From NCBI GenBank assembly GCA_036513315.1, contig DATBZF010000086.1, forward strand, positions 39,035 through 103,034: DNA of 64,000 nucleotides, in the 5' to 3' direction. Position 1 is the first letter of the stretch, and each line of letters starts with the position of its first letter. Below the pieces are notes generated by a model. It did no database searches, was not told where the DNA came from, and saw only the letters and a program-made list of their open reading frames with translations. This DNA is from Roseiarcus sp036513315. GTDB lineage: Bacteria > Pseudomonadota > Alphaproteobacteria > Rhizobiales > Beijerinckiaceae. This document shows, one piece after another, positions 42,779-50,393 of the stretch. The position numbers were made by a program, and so were the translations under genes.

Positions 42779-42915
42779 AGTCAGCTCGCTGACTGCGTAA
42801 ACTTGTCAGCAATAGCGGTCTTCTGAAAGGCGACCCGTGACTTCGAATTCCTCGCGCACCTTTCAAACAATATGAGGAAATCGGCTCGTGGTCGTTCGTC
42901 TCATTGTCGTGAACC
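42779..42915 (+). repeat. Nested palindromic repeat, copy F (right half with flipped cassette)
   Basis: The right side is kept: GTGACTTCGAATTCCTCGCG, CAAACAATATGAGGAAATC and the outer arm GTCTCATTGTCGTGAACCC. The left side is missing; in its place is the same cassette found inside copy C (GTCAGC, GCTGACTGCGTAAACTTGTC, AGCAATAGCGG), but in the opposite orientation. It lies between the divergent hypothetical and Sel1 genes. Confidence 0.8.
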
Positions 42916-43104
42916 CGCGCTCTCTTGCTTTTCCCGGCGCTTCCTCCCACGCTGATCGGGCGCCGATCGGGCCGCCGCCGTCCGCGCCCGGCCCAGGCGC
43001 GATCATCGTCGAGGCCAGCGCCAATAATGTTTGATTGTCATCAGCCCAATCCATCGATTGCGATTCCGCCGCGGCGGCGATCGACGAAATCGGCGCTTAA
43101 AGGG

Positions 43105-44277
43105 ATGGTCCGGCCAGCGGCCGCTCTCGTGACTGCGGCGCTATGCTCCAGCGCCTCACCCGGTGTCGCGCTGGCGCAGGCCGAGCCGCCAGCCGCCGCG
43201 ACCGACTGCGATCGTCTGGCCGCGAGCGATTTCGACAAGCAAAGCCCGGTCGCCGGGATCGCCTTCAGCAAGATCGATCCGAAGGCGGCGATCCCCGTCT
43301 GTCTCGAAGCTTTGTCCAAAAATCCAGATTCGGCGCGGCTTAATTTCGAACTCGGCCGCGCCTATGACGCCGACAAGAATTTCGTCGAGGCGGTGAAGTA
43401 TTTCGTCAAGGCCGCCGCGTCGCATTTTGCGCTCGCCGAGGTCAATCTCGGCACGCTCTATTTCAACGGCCAGGGCGTTGAAAAGGACTATGCGGAAGCC
43501 GCCAAATGGGACCGGCGCGCCGCCGATCAGGGCCTCGCGCCCGCGCAGGCCGCGCTCGGATCGATGTATGTGTTGGGGCAAGGCGTCGCGCCGGATTATT
43601 TGGAGGCCGAGAAGCTGCTGCGTCTGGCCGCCGCGCAGGGCTTCGCTCCGGCGCAAAACAGCCTCGGCGCCCTCTACGCCAATGGCGAGGGCGTCGCGCG
43701 CGATTATGCCGAGGCGACGAAATGGTACGCAGCGGCCGCCGCCCAGGGCTATGCGCCCGCCAAAGCGAGCCTCGAGGCGCTCGACGCGGAGGGTCTTGCC
43801 GCCGCGACGGCTGCGAACGCCGATACGACGAGGCAAAGCAGTGCGACCGCGCGGCCGAAAGCCGACCCGAATGCGCCGCGCTATGTCGCAGCGCCCGCCG
43901 GCATGGATTACCCGCCGGTCAAGATCAGCGTCAAGGCGCCCGACAGCCGCGTGTCCAACCGCGTCGCGGCGACGACGATCGAAATATCGCCGCTGTCCAG
44001 CAGTTTTGCGATGACCGGCTTTGCCGTGAACAAGGGCAATTGCCGTGTCTTCATCGCCGATCCCACAGCTTTGCTGAGGAGCGCCGAAGCCGACAAGAGC
44101 AGCAACGAGCGACAGGCCGAAATGGAGAAAATCTCGCTCGTCGCGCCGCCCTTCGACCCGCCGGTGTCTGCCGGGCCCGGGCAGTACATGACCTTCTATG
44201 TCGATCCGAACGCCTGCGCGATCGACGAGGTGGAGGTGCTCGTCAACGGATTCGAATGGACGTGGCGGCCGGGGTAG
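43105..44277 (+). CDS. Secreted Sel1-like repeat protein
   Basis: This protein of about 390 residues begins with a signal peptide (MVRPAAALVTAALCSSASPG...ALAQ). It then has a CDRLAASDFDK segment and about four Sel1-like units of 36 residues, for instance LGTLYFNGQGVEKDYAEAAK, LGSMYVLGQGVAPDYLEAEK and LGALYANGEGVARDYAEATK. A C-terminal beta-rich domain (about 290-390) with two cysteines follows. Sel1 proteins are scaffolds for protein contacts. An ATG at 43027 is also in frame, but the signal peptide fits a start at 43105. Repeat copies F and G flank the gene. Confidence 0.85.
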   Translation: MVRPAAALVTAALCSSASPGVALAQAEPPAAATDCDRLAASDFDKQSPVAGIAFSKIDPKAAIPVCLEALSKNPDSARLNFELGRAYDADKNFVEAVKYFVKAAASHFALAEVNLGTLYFNGQGVEKDYAEAAKWDRRAADQGLAPAQAALGSMYVLGQGVAPDYLEAEKLLRLAAAQGFAPAQNSLGALYANGEGVARDYAEATKWYAAAAAQGYAPAKASLEALDAEGLAAATAANADTTRQSSATARPKADPNAPRYVAAPAGMDYPPVKISVKAPDSRVSNRVAATTIEISPLSSSFAMTGFAVNKGNCRVFIADPTALLRSAEADKSSNERQAEMEKISLVAPPFDPPVSAGPGQYMTFYVDPNACAIDEVEVLVNGFEWTWRPG

Positions 44278-44334
44278 TCACGACGGCGGCCCCGGCGCCT
44301 TCTCGCATGGGGTGAGCGGGCGAGTTGAGCCGCC

Positions 44335-44456
44335 GAGGGGAGTTGGTACGAACTGCGAGACAGCCGCCGTGCACGGCGACAGCCGCTCATTGATTGCATG
44401 GAGGCAATTGTGCGCGAGAGGAAATCCGCCCTCGTCATCGTCTCATCCGTCGTGAG
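44335..44456 (+). repeat. Nested palindromic repeat, copy G (hairpin-less short form)
   Basis: The left flank (GCACGGCGACAGCCG, CTCATTGATTGCATGGAGG, CAATTGTGCGCGAGAGG) is joined straight to the right flank (GAAATCCGCCCTCGTCATCG, TCTCATCCGTCGTGAGC). All inner arms, tip hairpins and the GCCATGCAAACAATGAG arm are missing. The junction falls at the shared AGGAAA. Its right end supplies the last codons and the stop of the convergent ABM gene. Confidence 0.85.
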
Positions 44457-44775
44457 CTGATCCAACAGATTCCGCCTCCTCGATCACCTCATAATGCCGT
44501 GCATGCGCGTCGAAATCGAGCAGCGCCTCCACCGCGCCCGGCTCGACGACCGCCGTCGCAATATCGCGCCCTGCGAATCCTTCGATCGCCTCGATCGAGC
44601 GCCAGCGGGTGAGGACCAGGAATTCGATTTTGTCGTCGAGCGGACGCCGGCTCAGATGCGCGCCGAGAAATCCTGGAATATGCGCTATTTCCGGCAGCAC
44701 TTTGGTGCGGAAATGATGGGGATAGGCCTCGGCTTTCGACGGGCTCGCACGTCCCCGCCATTCGCGAATGATCAT
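44443..44775 (-). CDS. Antibiotic biosynthesis monooxygenase (ABM) domain protein
   Basis: This 110-residue ferredoxin-fold protein of the ABM family begins MIIREWRGRASPSKAEAYPHH in outline and has the family phrases IPGFLGAHLSRRP, EFLVLTRWRSIEAIEGFAG and VVEPGAVEALLDFDAHARHY. Cofactor-free ring oxidation or small-molecule binding is known in the family, but most members are uncharacterised. It lies 52 bases after the SDR gene on the same strand and is likely co-transcribed. The final residues HDG and the stop come from repeat copy G, so the original C terminus may have been altered. Confidence 0.85.
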   Translation of the reverse strand: MIIREWRGRASPSKAEAYPHHFRTKVLPEIAHIPGFLGAHLSRRPLDDKIEFLVLTRWRSIEAIEGFAGRDIATAVVEPGAVEALLDFDAHARHYEVIEEAESVGSAHDG

Positions 44776-44827
44776 GGGATTCCTCCGATTTCTTCAAGGC
44801 CGGCAATCTTTTTTCAGGGCGTCGCTG

Positions 44828-45619
44828 TCATTCCGTCTCGATGATTTCTTTGATGAAGCGCAGATTGCCGGCCGTCAGGCCGGCGTCGACAGGCAGCACG
44901 GCGCCGGTGATCCCCGACGCCGCGTCGGAGGCAAGGAACAGCACGGTGCGCGCAACTTCTTCCGGCGTCACCGGCCGGCCGAGCGGATAGTGCCGCGCGA
45001 TGCGCTCAAAAAGATCAGGCCGTTTTTCCAGGCGGCGATTCCACACCGGCGTGCGCACCGAGCCGGGGCACACGACATTGGCGCGCACGCCCTGCGCGCC
45101 GCGCTCCACCGCGATCGCTTTGGCATAGGCGACGAGACCCGCCTTGGCGGCCGAATAGGCCGGATTGCCGTAATGGGCGAGCGCATTGACCGACGAGATG
45201 AAGACGACAGCGCCGCCGCCCCGCGCCGCCATGCCGGCGACGATCGGCGACGCAACGTTGAAGGCGCCCGTCAGATTGACCGCAAGCTCGCGCTCCCACA
45301 CCGCATTGTCGACGCCGCTCAGCGTATCGGTGCGGGTATAGCCGGCGTTGCTGATCAACACGTCCGGCGCGGCGCCCGCGGCGACGAGCTTGGCCACCGC
45401 GTCTTGCGCGGCGCGCACATCGGCGAGGTCGAAGGCAAGGCGATGGGCGAGGTCGAGCCCATCCAGCATCGCCTCCTCGCGATCGGCGCCGGTGACGATG
45501 GCGCCGGCGGCGTTGAACAGCGCGACCAGCGCGCGGCCGATGCCGCCCGCCGCGCCGGTGATCAGCACGTTGCGCCCATCAAGCCGAAAGGGAAAAAACG
45601 CCTCGCCCGCCGCCGCCAT
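44828..45619 (-). CDS. SDR-family oxidoreductase
   Basis: This is a classical short-chain dehydrogenase of about 263 residues. Motifs are TGAAGGIG for the cofactor, SNAGYTR, the catalytic Ser in VVFISSVNALAHYGN and YSAAK with the Tyr-Lys pair, then VCPGSVRTPVWNRRL. The end (ITGAVLPVDAGLTAGNLRF) matches sugar-alcohol or 3-ketoacyl-type SDRs. It is probably the first gene of a pair with the ABM protein. Its substrate is unknown. The 560-base gap upstream holds a dispersed repeat and presumably the promoter but no supported gene. Confidence 0.9.
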   Translation of the reverse strand: MAAAGEAFFPFRLDGRNVLITGAAGGIGRALVALFNAAGAIVTGADREEAMLDGLDLAHRLAFDLADVRAAQDAVAKLVAAGAAPDVLISNAGYTRTDTLSGVDNAVWERELAVNLTGAFNVASPIVAGMAARGGGAVVFISSVNALAHYGNPAYSAAKAGLVAYAKAIAVERGAQGVRANVVCPGSVRTPVWNRRLEKRPDLFERIARHYPLGRPVTPEEVARTVLFLASDAASGITGAVLPVDAGLTAGNLRFIKEIIETE

Positions 45620-45920
45620 CCGCAAGCTCCATCCGCCGCCCGCGCAGGGGCTGCAAGCGGAGCAAAATCTGTCGTTTCATCTGGGAAGGCAACACTTAGT
45701 TGAGAATAAGGGCTCGCAATTCTCCCTTGCGGGAAGATGAGTTTCGCTTCACGATCGCGCCGAGGCGCTTGGCGATCCGCCTCGCGGCTGCACAAGCGCA
45801 GCGGAGCGCGTCGGCGCCTTGAAAGCCGCCAGCATTCCTTCCCGCATAAGCGCAGGGCTGTCCGGAGAAGCTAAAGCCTGCATGAAGGTGGGAGGATTTT
45901 TCCGTTGAACAACCAACGGT

Positions 45921-46030
45921 CGTCAAGGCCGGGCTTGTCCCGGCCATCCACGCGGCGCCGTTGCAGGAGACCTCTAAGGTCGGCGTCCTCGGCGCGGCGT
46001 GGATGCCCGGCACAAGGCCGGGCACGACGT
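45921..46030. repeat. Dispersed Rhizobiales-type palindromic repeat, copy 2
   Basis: The same element as at 21748-21857: CAAGGCCGGGCTTGTCCCGG and CCATCCACGC at the left, GCGTGGATGCCCGGCACAAG and GGCCGGGCACGACG at the right, with GCCGTTGCAGGAGACCTC between. The two copies differ mainly in the loop. It lies in the gap upstream of the M81 peptidase gene. Confidence 0.85.
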
Positions 46031-46180
46031 GCGGAGGCCACAGCGACGCGAGACGCCACAGCCAATTACTTTTCCCTGGACGCCTTGCCACAAGGTGAAA
46101 GAGAAAATTGGCGTCGTTCAGCTTAGCTAGCGCAGACCACCAAACTCTCTCACCCCCCTCCCCCAAACCCATGATCGGCC

Positions 46181-47659
46181 ATGCGCATCTTCACGGCTTC
46201 CTTCGCCACCGAAACCAACACATTCTCCCCGGTTCCGACCGACCGGGCGAGCTTCGACGCCGCGTTCTACGCCGGCCCGGGTCAGCATCCGGAAACGCCG
46301 ACTCTATGCTCGGCGCCGATCGTCGTGCTGCGCCAACGCGCGCGACAGGAAGGCTTCACGCTGATCGAAGGCTCGGCCGCCTGGGCGGAGCCGGGCGGGC
46401 TGCTGCAGCGCGCCGCTTACGAGACCCTGCGTGATGAAATCCTCGATCAATTGCAGGCCGCGCTGCCGGTCGACGGCATCGTGCTCGGGCTGCATGGCGC
46501 GATGGTCGCGCAGGGCTATGACGACTGCGAGGGCGATCTTCTCGAACGGATGCGCGCCATTGTCGGCAAGCAGGCATTGATCGCCTGCGAACTCGATCCG
46601 CACAGCCATCTGACCAAAAAGCGCGTCGCCAATGCCGACATTCTCGCCGCCTTCCTGGAATTCCCGCATACCGATTTCGTCGCGCGCGCCGAACATGTCG
46701 TCGACCTCGCTCTGCGCAGTCTGCGCGGCGAGATTCGCCCCGTCATGTCGACTTTCGATTGCCGGATGATCGATGTTTATCCAACCAGCCGCCAGCCGAT
46801 GCGCGGCTTCATCGACCGCATCGGCGCGCTGCAGGGGCGCGGCGGCGTGCTGTCGATTTCGCTGATCCATGGCTTCATGGCGGGCGACGTGCCCGAAATG
46901 GGGACGCAGGTGCTTGTGGTGACCGACGGCGACGCGGCCAAAGGCGCGGCGCTGGCCAAAGAGCTCGGTCTCGAAGTGTTCGCCATGCGCGGGCGCACGT
47001 CGATGCCGATGCTCGATATCGACGCAGGTCTCGACCGCGCGCTGGCGATTGCCGCGACAAGCCGCGGCAAGCCGGTGGTCGTCGCCGATGTCTGGGACAA
47101 TCCGGGCGGCGGCGTCGCCGGCGACGGCACGTTGATCCTGCGCCGCATGATCGAGCGGGGCGTCGACAATTTCGCCGTGGCGACGATCTGGGATCCTATC
47201 GCCGTCAATTTCTGCCGCGCCGCCGGCGACGGCGCGAATATTCAATTGCGCTTCGGCGGCAAGGCCGGCCCCGACGGCGGCGCGCCGATCGACGCGATGG
47301 TCGAAGTCGTGAAGGCGCTCCCCGAATCGTGGCAGAGCTTCGGCGCGAGCCGCGTGACGCTCGGCGCGACGGCTCTGGTGCGGCTGGCGGGCACGAAAAT
47401 CGAAGTGATCCTCAACACCAATCGCACCCAGACTTTCGAGCCCGATATCTTCTCCAACCTGGGCGTCGATCCCGCCGCCAAGGCGATCCTGCTGGTCAAA
47501 TCGACCAATCATTTCTACGCCGGCTTCGCGCCGATCGCTGAGGAAATCCTCTATATCGACGCCGGCGCGCCCTACCCGTCCAATCCACGCAGGACGGATT
47601 ACCGCAAGCTCGCGCGCGAGATATGGCCGCGGGTAGAGGATCCGCATGGGTTGATGTGA
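46181..47659 (+). CDS. M81-family metallopeptidase (MlrC-like)
   Basis: This 492-residue protein belongs to the family named after MlrC of microcystin degradation. The N-terminal domain starts RIFTASFATETNTFSPVPTD and includes GIVLGLHGAMVAQGYDDCEG in part, and the zinc-type CELDPHSHLT motif. The middle has GFIDRIGALQ and SISLIHGFMAGDVPEMGT. The C-terminal domain has VVADVWDNPGGGVAGDGT and LVKSTNHFYAGFAPIA. Most homologues occur in organisms that never see microcystin, so the real substrate is probably another amide or peptide. Nothing in the neighbourhood identifies it. Confidence 0.92.
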   Translation: MRIFTASFATETNTFSPVPTDRASFDAAFYAGPGQHPETPTLCSAPIVVLRQRARQEGFTLIEGSAAWAEPGGLLQRAAYETLRDEILDQLQAALPVDGIVLGLHGAMVAQGYDDCEGDLLERMRAIVGKQALIACELDPHSHLTKKRVANADILAAFLEFPHTDFVARAEHVVDLALRSLRGEIRPVMSTFDCRMIDVYPTSRQPMRGFIDRIGALQGRGGVLSISLIHGFMAGDVPEMGTQVLVVTDGDAAKGAALAKELGLEVFAMRGRTSMPMLDIDAGLDRALAIAATSRGKPVVVADVWDNPGGGVAGDGTLILRRMIERGVDNFAVATIWDPIAVNFCRAAGDGANIQLRFGGKAGPDGGAPIDAMVEVVKALPESWQSFGASRVTLGATALVRLAGTKIEVILNTNRTQTFEPDIFSNLGVDPAAKAILLVKSTNHFYAGFAPIAEEILYIDAGAPYPSNPRRTDYRKLAREIWPRVEDPHGLM

Positions 47660-47702
47660 GGCAGGAATCCGCACTCAATTCATTGGGGTCAAAGTCGCCA
47701 AA

Positions 47703-48209
47703 CTATTGCGCCGGCGCCAGCGCCACATTGATCGCGGCGCTGGGGCCATTGCTGAGCTGGATGGTCAGCGGCCCGCTCTTCAGATCGAAGCGCACGCTTT
47801 TGCGCACGCCGGGGCAATCTTTCTGCCCGGAAAAGTCGGTGGACTTCACCAGCGCGTCGCCCTGCACGGCGTCGATCCGCGCCTCGTCCGATAGCGTGAT
47901 CTCATAAGTACCGGCGTTGTCGATATTGGCGACCGCGAGAATCGCGCCGGAACCGCCGGGCTTCAAAGGGCGTTCCGGCGGAACGCGAAACGCCACCGAT
48001 TCATTTGGGACCAGCGTCACGGCATAGCCCTGGCCGGCTGCGATCACGGCGCCCGAGGCGACGGGCTTGGCCTGCGCGAACCAGCCGCGCTCGCGCGCCA
48101 CGCTCCATTTGAACGCATCGCAGCCGGTCTTGTCCTGCGCTACCGCGCCGCCGCCAAGAAGCGCCAGCGCCAGAGCGAGGCCGAACGCTGTATTCACGCC
48201 ACCCATCAT
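47703..48209 (-). CDS. Secreted hypothetical protein in the modA-mop operon
   Basis: This 168-residue protein has a signal peptide (VNTAFGLALALALLGGGAVA) and a mature domain with KTGCDAFKWSVARERGWF and a second cysteine in KDCPGVRKSVRF. The repeated beta pattern (ILAVANIDNAGTYEITLSDE, FDLKSGPLTIQLSNG) suggests a beta-sandwich. AGGAG precedes the ATG pair. It follows mop by 12 bases, so it is in the same operon as modA and mop. No family is recognised; a link to molybdate or homeostasis is only positional. Confidence 0.75.
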   Translation of the reverse strand: MMGGVNTAFGLALALALLGGGAVAQDKTGCDAFKWSVARERGWFAQAKPVASGAVIAAGQGYAVTLVPNESVAFRVPPERPLKPGGSGAILAVANIDNAGTYEITLSDEARIDAVQGDALVKSTDFSGQKDCPGVRKSVRFDLKSGPLTIQLSNGPSAAINVALAPAQ

Positions 48210-48221
48210 CCGTTTCGTCTC

Positions 48222-48428
48222 CTAATCGATGCCGATCATCACATCCGACGATTTGATGACGGCGTAAGCGTCCTTGCCCTTGGCGAGGCCAAGTTCCTCG
48301 ACCGATTCATTGGTGATTGCGGCGGTGACGATGGCGCCGTTGACGTCGAGGCGCACATGCGAAGTCGTCGCGCCCTTGGTGATTTCGACGATTCTGCCTT
48401 TGAGAATGTTGCGCGCGCTGATTTTCAT
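48222..48428 (-). CDS. mop: Molybdopterin-binding (Mop/TOBE) molybdate-binding protein
   Basis: Mop proteins are single TOBE domains of about 70 residues that form hexamers and store molybdate or tungstate in the cytoplasm. This 68-residue protein shows the hallmark KISARNILKGRIVEITKG, HVRLDVNGAIVTAAITNESV and KGKDAYAVIKSSDVMIG. The ATG at 48428 is preceded by AGGAG; a TTG two codons earlier is less likely. It starts 19 bases after the modA stop. In addition to storage, it could serve the short ModE encoded at 40575 as a separate sensor, which is a guess. Confidence 0.93.
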   Translation of the reverse strand: MKISARNILKGRIVEITKGATTSHVRLDVNGAIVTAAITNESVEELGLAKGKDAYAVIKSSDVMIGID

Positions 48429-48447
48429 CGCCAAAACTCCTGCCGGT

Positions 48448-49221
48448 TCAGTTGAGGACCTTGAAGCCCTGATGCTCGAAGATCATACGCCCTGCAGGCG
48501 ATTTCAGCCAATTCAGCAGCTTGGCCGCCGCTTCATTGTGCGAGGACGAGGTCAGCGCGAAAGGATAGGTGATCGGCGCATGCGATTCCTCCGGAAAAGT
48601 CGCGACAATCTTGACGGTGGGATCGGCGGCGGCGTCGGTCGCATAGACGATGCCGAGCGGCGTCTCGCCGCGCGCGACAAAGGCGAGCGCAGCGCGCACA
48701 TTGTCGGTCATCGCCAGACGCGGCTCGACGGCGCTCCACAGGCCAAGATTGCGCAACGCCTCTTTCGCATAGCGGCCGACCGGCACGGTATTGACTTCGC
48801 CGGTGGCGAGATGGCCGTCGCCGACCGCCTGCGCAAAGGCCTCGGGGGTCAGCGGCAGCTTGTCGATCGCGCTCTGTTTCGGCGCGACGACGACGAGCTG
48901 GTTGCCGAGCAGGTCGAAACGGCTGTCGGTCCTGATCGCCGCGCCCTTGACCGCTTCGTCCATCGATTGTTCGTCGGCGGAGGCGAAAATATCCGCCGGC
49001 GCGCCGGCGACGATCTGGCGCGCCAGCGCCAGCGAGCCGCCATAGCTGATCTTGAGTTCGGGCCCGCCGTCGGCGTGAAAGGCGGTCGCGGCGGCGTCGA
49101 GCGCGCTCTTCAGGCTCGCCGCGGCGAAGACGACGACCGGCTCATCGGCGCGGGCGGGCGCAGCGAGGCAAGGCGAGGCCAGGCAGAGAGCGATGGAGGC
49201 AAGGCGAAGCCATGGACGCAT
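48448..49221 (-). CDS. modA: Periplasmic molybdate-binding protein ModA
   Basis: ModA captures molybdate in the periplasm for the ModBC importer. The product is about 257 residues with a signal peptide (LRLASIALCLASPCLAAPARA) and the conserved VVVFAAASLKSALDAAATAF, ISYGGSLALARQI, GAPADIFASADEQSMDEAV and IVYATDAAADPTVKIVATFP stretches, whose Ser, Tyr and Asp residues contact the anion. I start at the ATG that opens the signal peptide. A mop gene and a secreted-protein gene follow, but no modB or modC, so the rest of the importer must lie elsewhere. Confidence 0.94.
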   Translation of the reverse strand: MRPWLRLASIALCLASPCLAAPARADEPVVVFAAASLKSALDAAATAFHADGGPELKISYGGSLALARQIVAGAPADIFASADEQSMDEAVKGAAIRTDSRFDLLGNQLVVVAPKQSAIDKLPLTPEAFAQAVGDGHLATGEVNTVPVGRYAKEALRNLGLWSAVEPRLAMTDNVRAALAFVARGETPLGIVYATDAAADPTVKIVATFPEESHAPITYPFALTSSSHNEAAAKLLNWLKSPAGRMIFEHQGFKVLN

Positions 49222-49258
49222 GCGCGGGTTCCTCGGGGGCTCGGTTTGGCGCGGCACG

Positions 49259-49282
49259 CGCTGTGCTCGCCAGGGTATAGCG
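49259..49282 (-). promoter_or_regulatory. Candidate ModE operator upstream of modA
   Basis: On the modA strand the site reads CGCTATA-N10-CACAGCG, an imperfect inverted repeat with the same 7-10-7 geometry as the E. coli modA operator (CGTTATA-N10-CATAACG, from memory). It ends 38 bases before the modA start codon, where a repressor would act. The match is not perfect, so this is a hypothesis. Confidence 0.45.
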
Positions 49283-49334
49283 TGGGGCGACAGGCTTGCA
49301 AGGCTTGCGCCGCGCGACGCTCGCAAGCCCGCCC

Positions 49335-50393
49335 CTACCCCTTCCCCCGCAGCTTGCCAACAATCCCGGTCGGCACGAAATAGACCGCCAGGATGAACAT
49401 CAGGCCGAGCCAGAGCAGCCAGCGGTCCGGATGGAAGAGGCCGGGCAGCAGCGGCAGGCCGGCCTCCGCCGCCGCCGAAGAAAGCCTGCCCATCAAGGCC
49501 TGCAGGTAGTTTTGCGCGAGGACGAACAAAGCGGCGCCGACGATCGCGCCATACATCGAGCCCATGCCGCCGATCACGACAACGACCAGGACGTCGATCT
49601 GGATCGAAAAGCTCAAGGCGGTGTCGGGTCCGGTATAATGCAGCCAGAGGGCGCTAAGCGCGCCGGCGATTGTCGCGCCCGCCGCCGAAATGCAGGTCGC
49701 CAAGGTACGATGGAAGACGATCCGGTAGCCGAGCGCTTCGGCGCGGAACGGATTTTCGCGGATCGCCTGCAATACGCGGCCGAACGGCGAATTGACGATA
49801 CGCAGCAAAACGAGGAACAGCAGCGCCGCGGCGACGAAGACCAGGTAATAGCTGAGCACGCGCCCCGAAATTGCGATGCCGAAAACCTCGCCCTCGAACA
49901 GATGGAAGCCGGGGCGCAGGATTTCGGGGACCTGAAAGGAGCGGCCATCCTCACCGCCGGTCGCCCATGAAAGCTGCGAGGCGAGCACGTTGAAGGCGTA
50001 GGCGACCGCCAGCGTCACCATCGCAAAGAAAATCGTCTGCACGCGCAGCGAGAAAAGACCGATGGCGAGCGCCAGGACGATCGACACCGGCAGCGCGGCG
50101 AGCACACCCAGCGCCAACGCGCCCCAGCTTGGCCCAAGACCATAGAGCGCGATCGCCACGCCATAGGCGCCGATGCCGAAGAACATCACATGGGCGAAAG
50201 ACACGATGCCGGCATAGCCGAGCAGCAGATCGTAAGAGGCGACGAGAAGCGCCAACACGCAGATGTTCGCCGCGACATTGGCGGGCTTCGCGCCGGGGAA
50301 CAGGAAGGGCGCCAGCGCGAGCGTCAGGATGATGACGACCAGCACGGCGGCAAGCGCCGGACTGCGCGGGCGATCGCCGGAGAGGATCATCAT
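49335..50393 (-). CDS. Branched-chain amino acid-type ABC permease (LivM-like)
   Basis: This is the second membrane subunit of a LivKHMGF-type importer, about 352 residues. The start region ILSGDRPRSPALAAVLVV is followed by multiple helices and family motifs GYAGIVSFAHVMFFGIGAYG, FFAMVTLAVAYAF, and the ATPase-contact loop SPFGRVLQAIRENPFRAEALGY in outline, then VVIGGMGSMYGAIVGAALFV. The ATG overlaps the livH-type stop (ATGA). A longer in-frame extension would run through the upstream gene and is rejected. It is the last gene of the operon, 113 bases before modA's start on the same strand. Confidence 0.93.
   Translation of the reverse strand: MMILSGDRPRSPALAAVLVVIILTLALAPFLFPGAKPANVAANICVLALLVASYDLLLGYAGIVSFAHVMFFGIGAYGVAIALYGLGPSWGALALGVLAALPVSIVLALAIGLFSLRVQTIFFAMVTLAVAYAFNVLASQLSWATGGEDGRSFQVPEILRPGFHLFEGEVFGIAISGRVLSYYLVFVAAALLFLVLLRIVNSPFGRVLQAIRENPFRAEALGYRIVFHRTLATCISAAGATIAGALSALWLHYTGPDTALSFSIQIDVLVVVVIGGMGSMYGAIVGAALFVLAQNYLQALMGRLSSAAAEAGLPLLPGLFHPDRWLLWLGLMFILAVYFVPTGIVGKLRGKG

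Noticed and set aside
45696..46172. 158-codon frame containing GLVPGIHA and AAWMAGTSPA
   Set aside because: The distinctive part comes from the dispersed palindromic repeat; the rest shows no family or ribosome site.
46304..47674. 456-codon open frame on the minus strand
   Set aside because: It is antisense to the M81 peptidase gene, which matches its family over its whole length.
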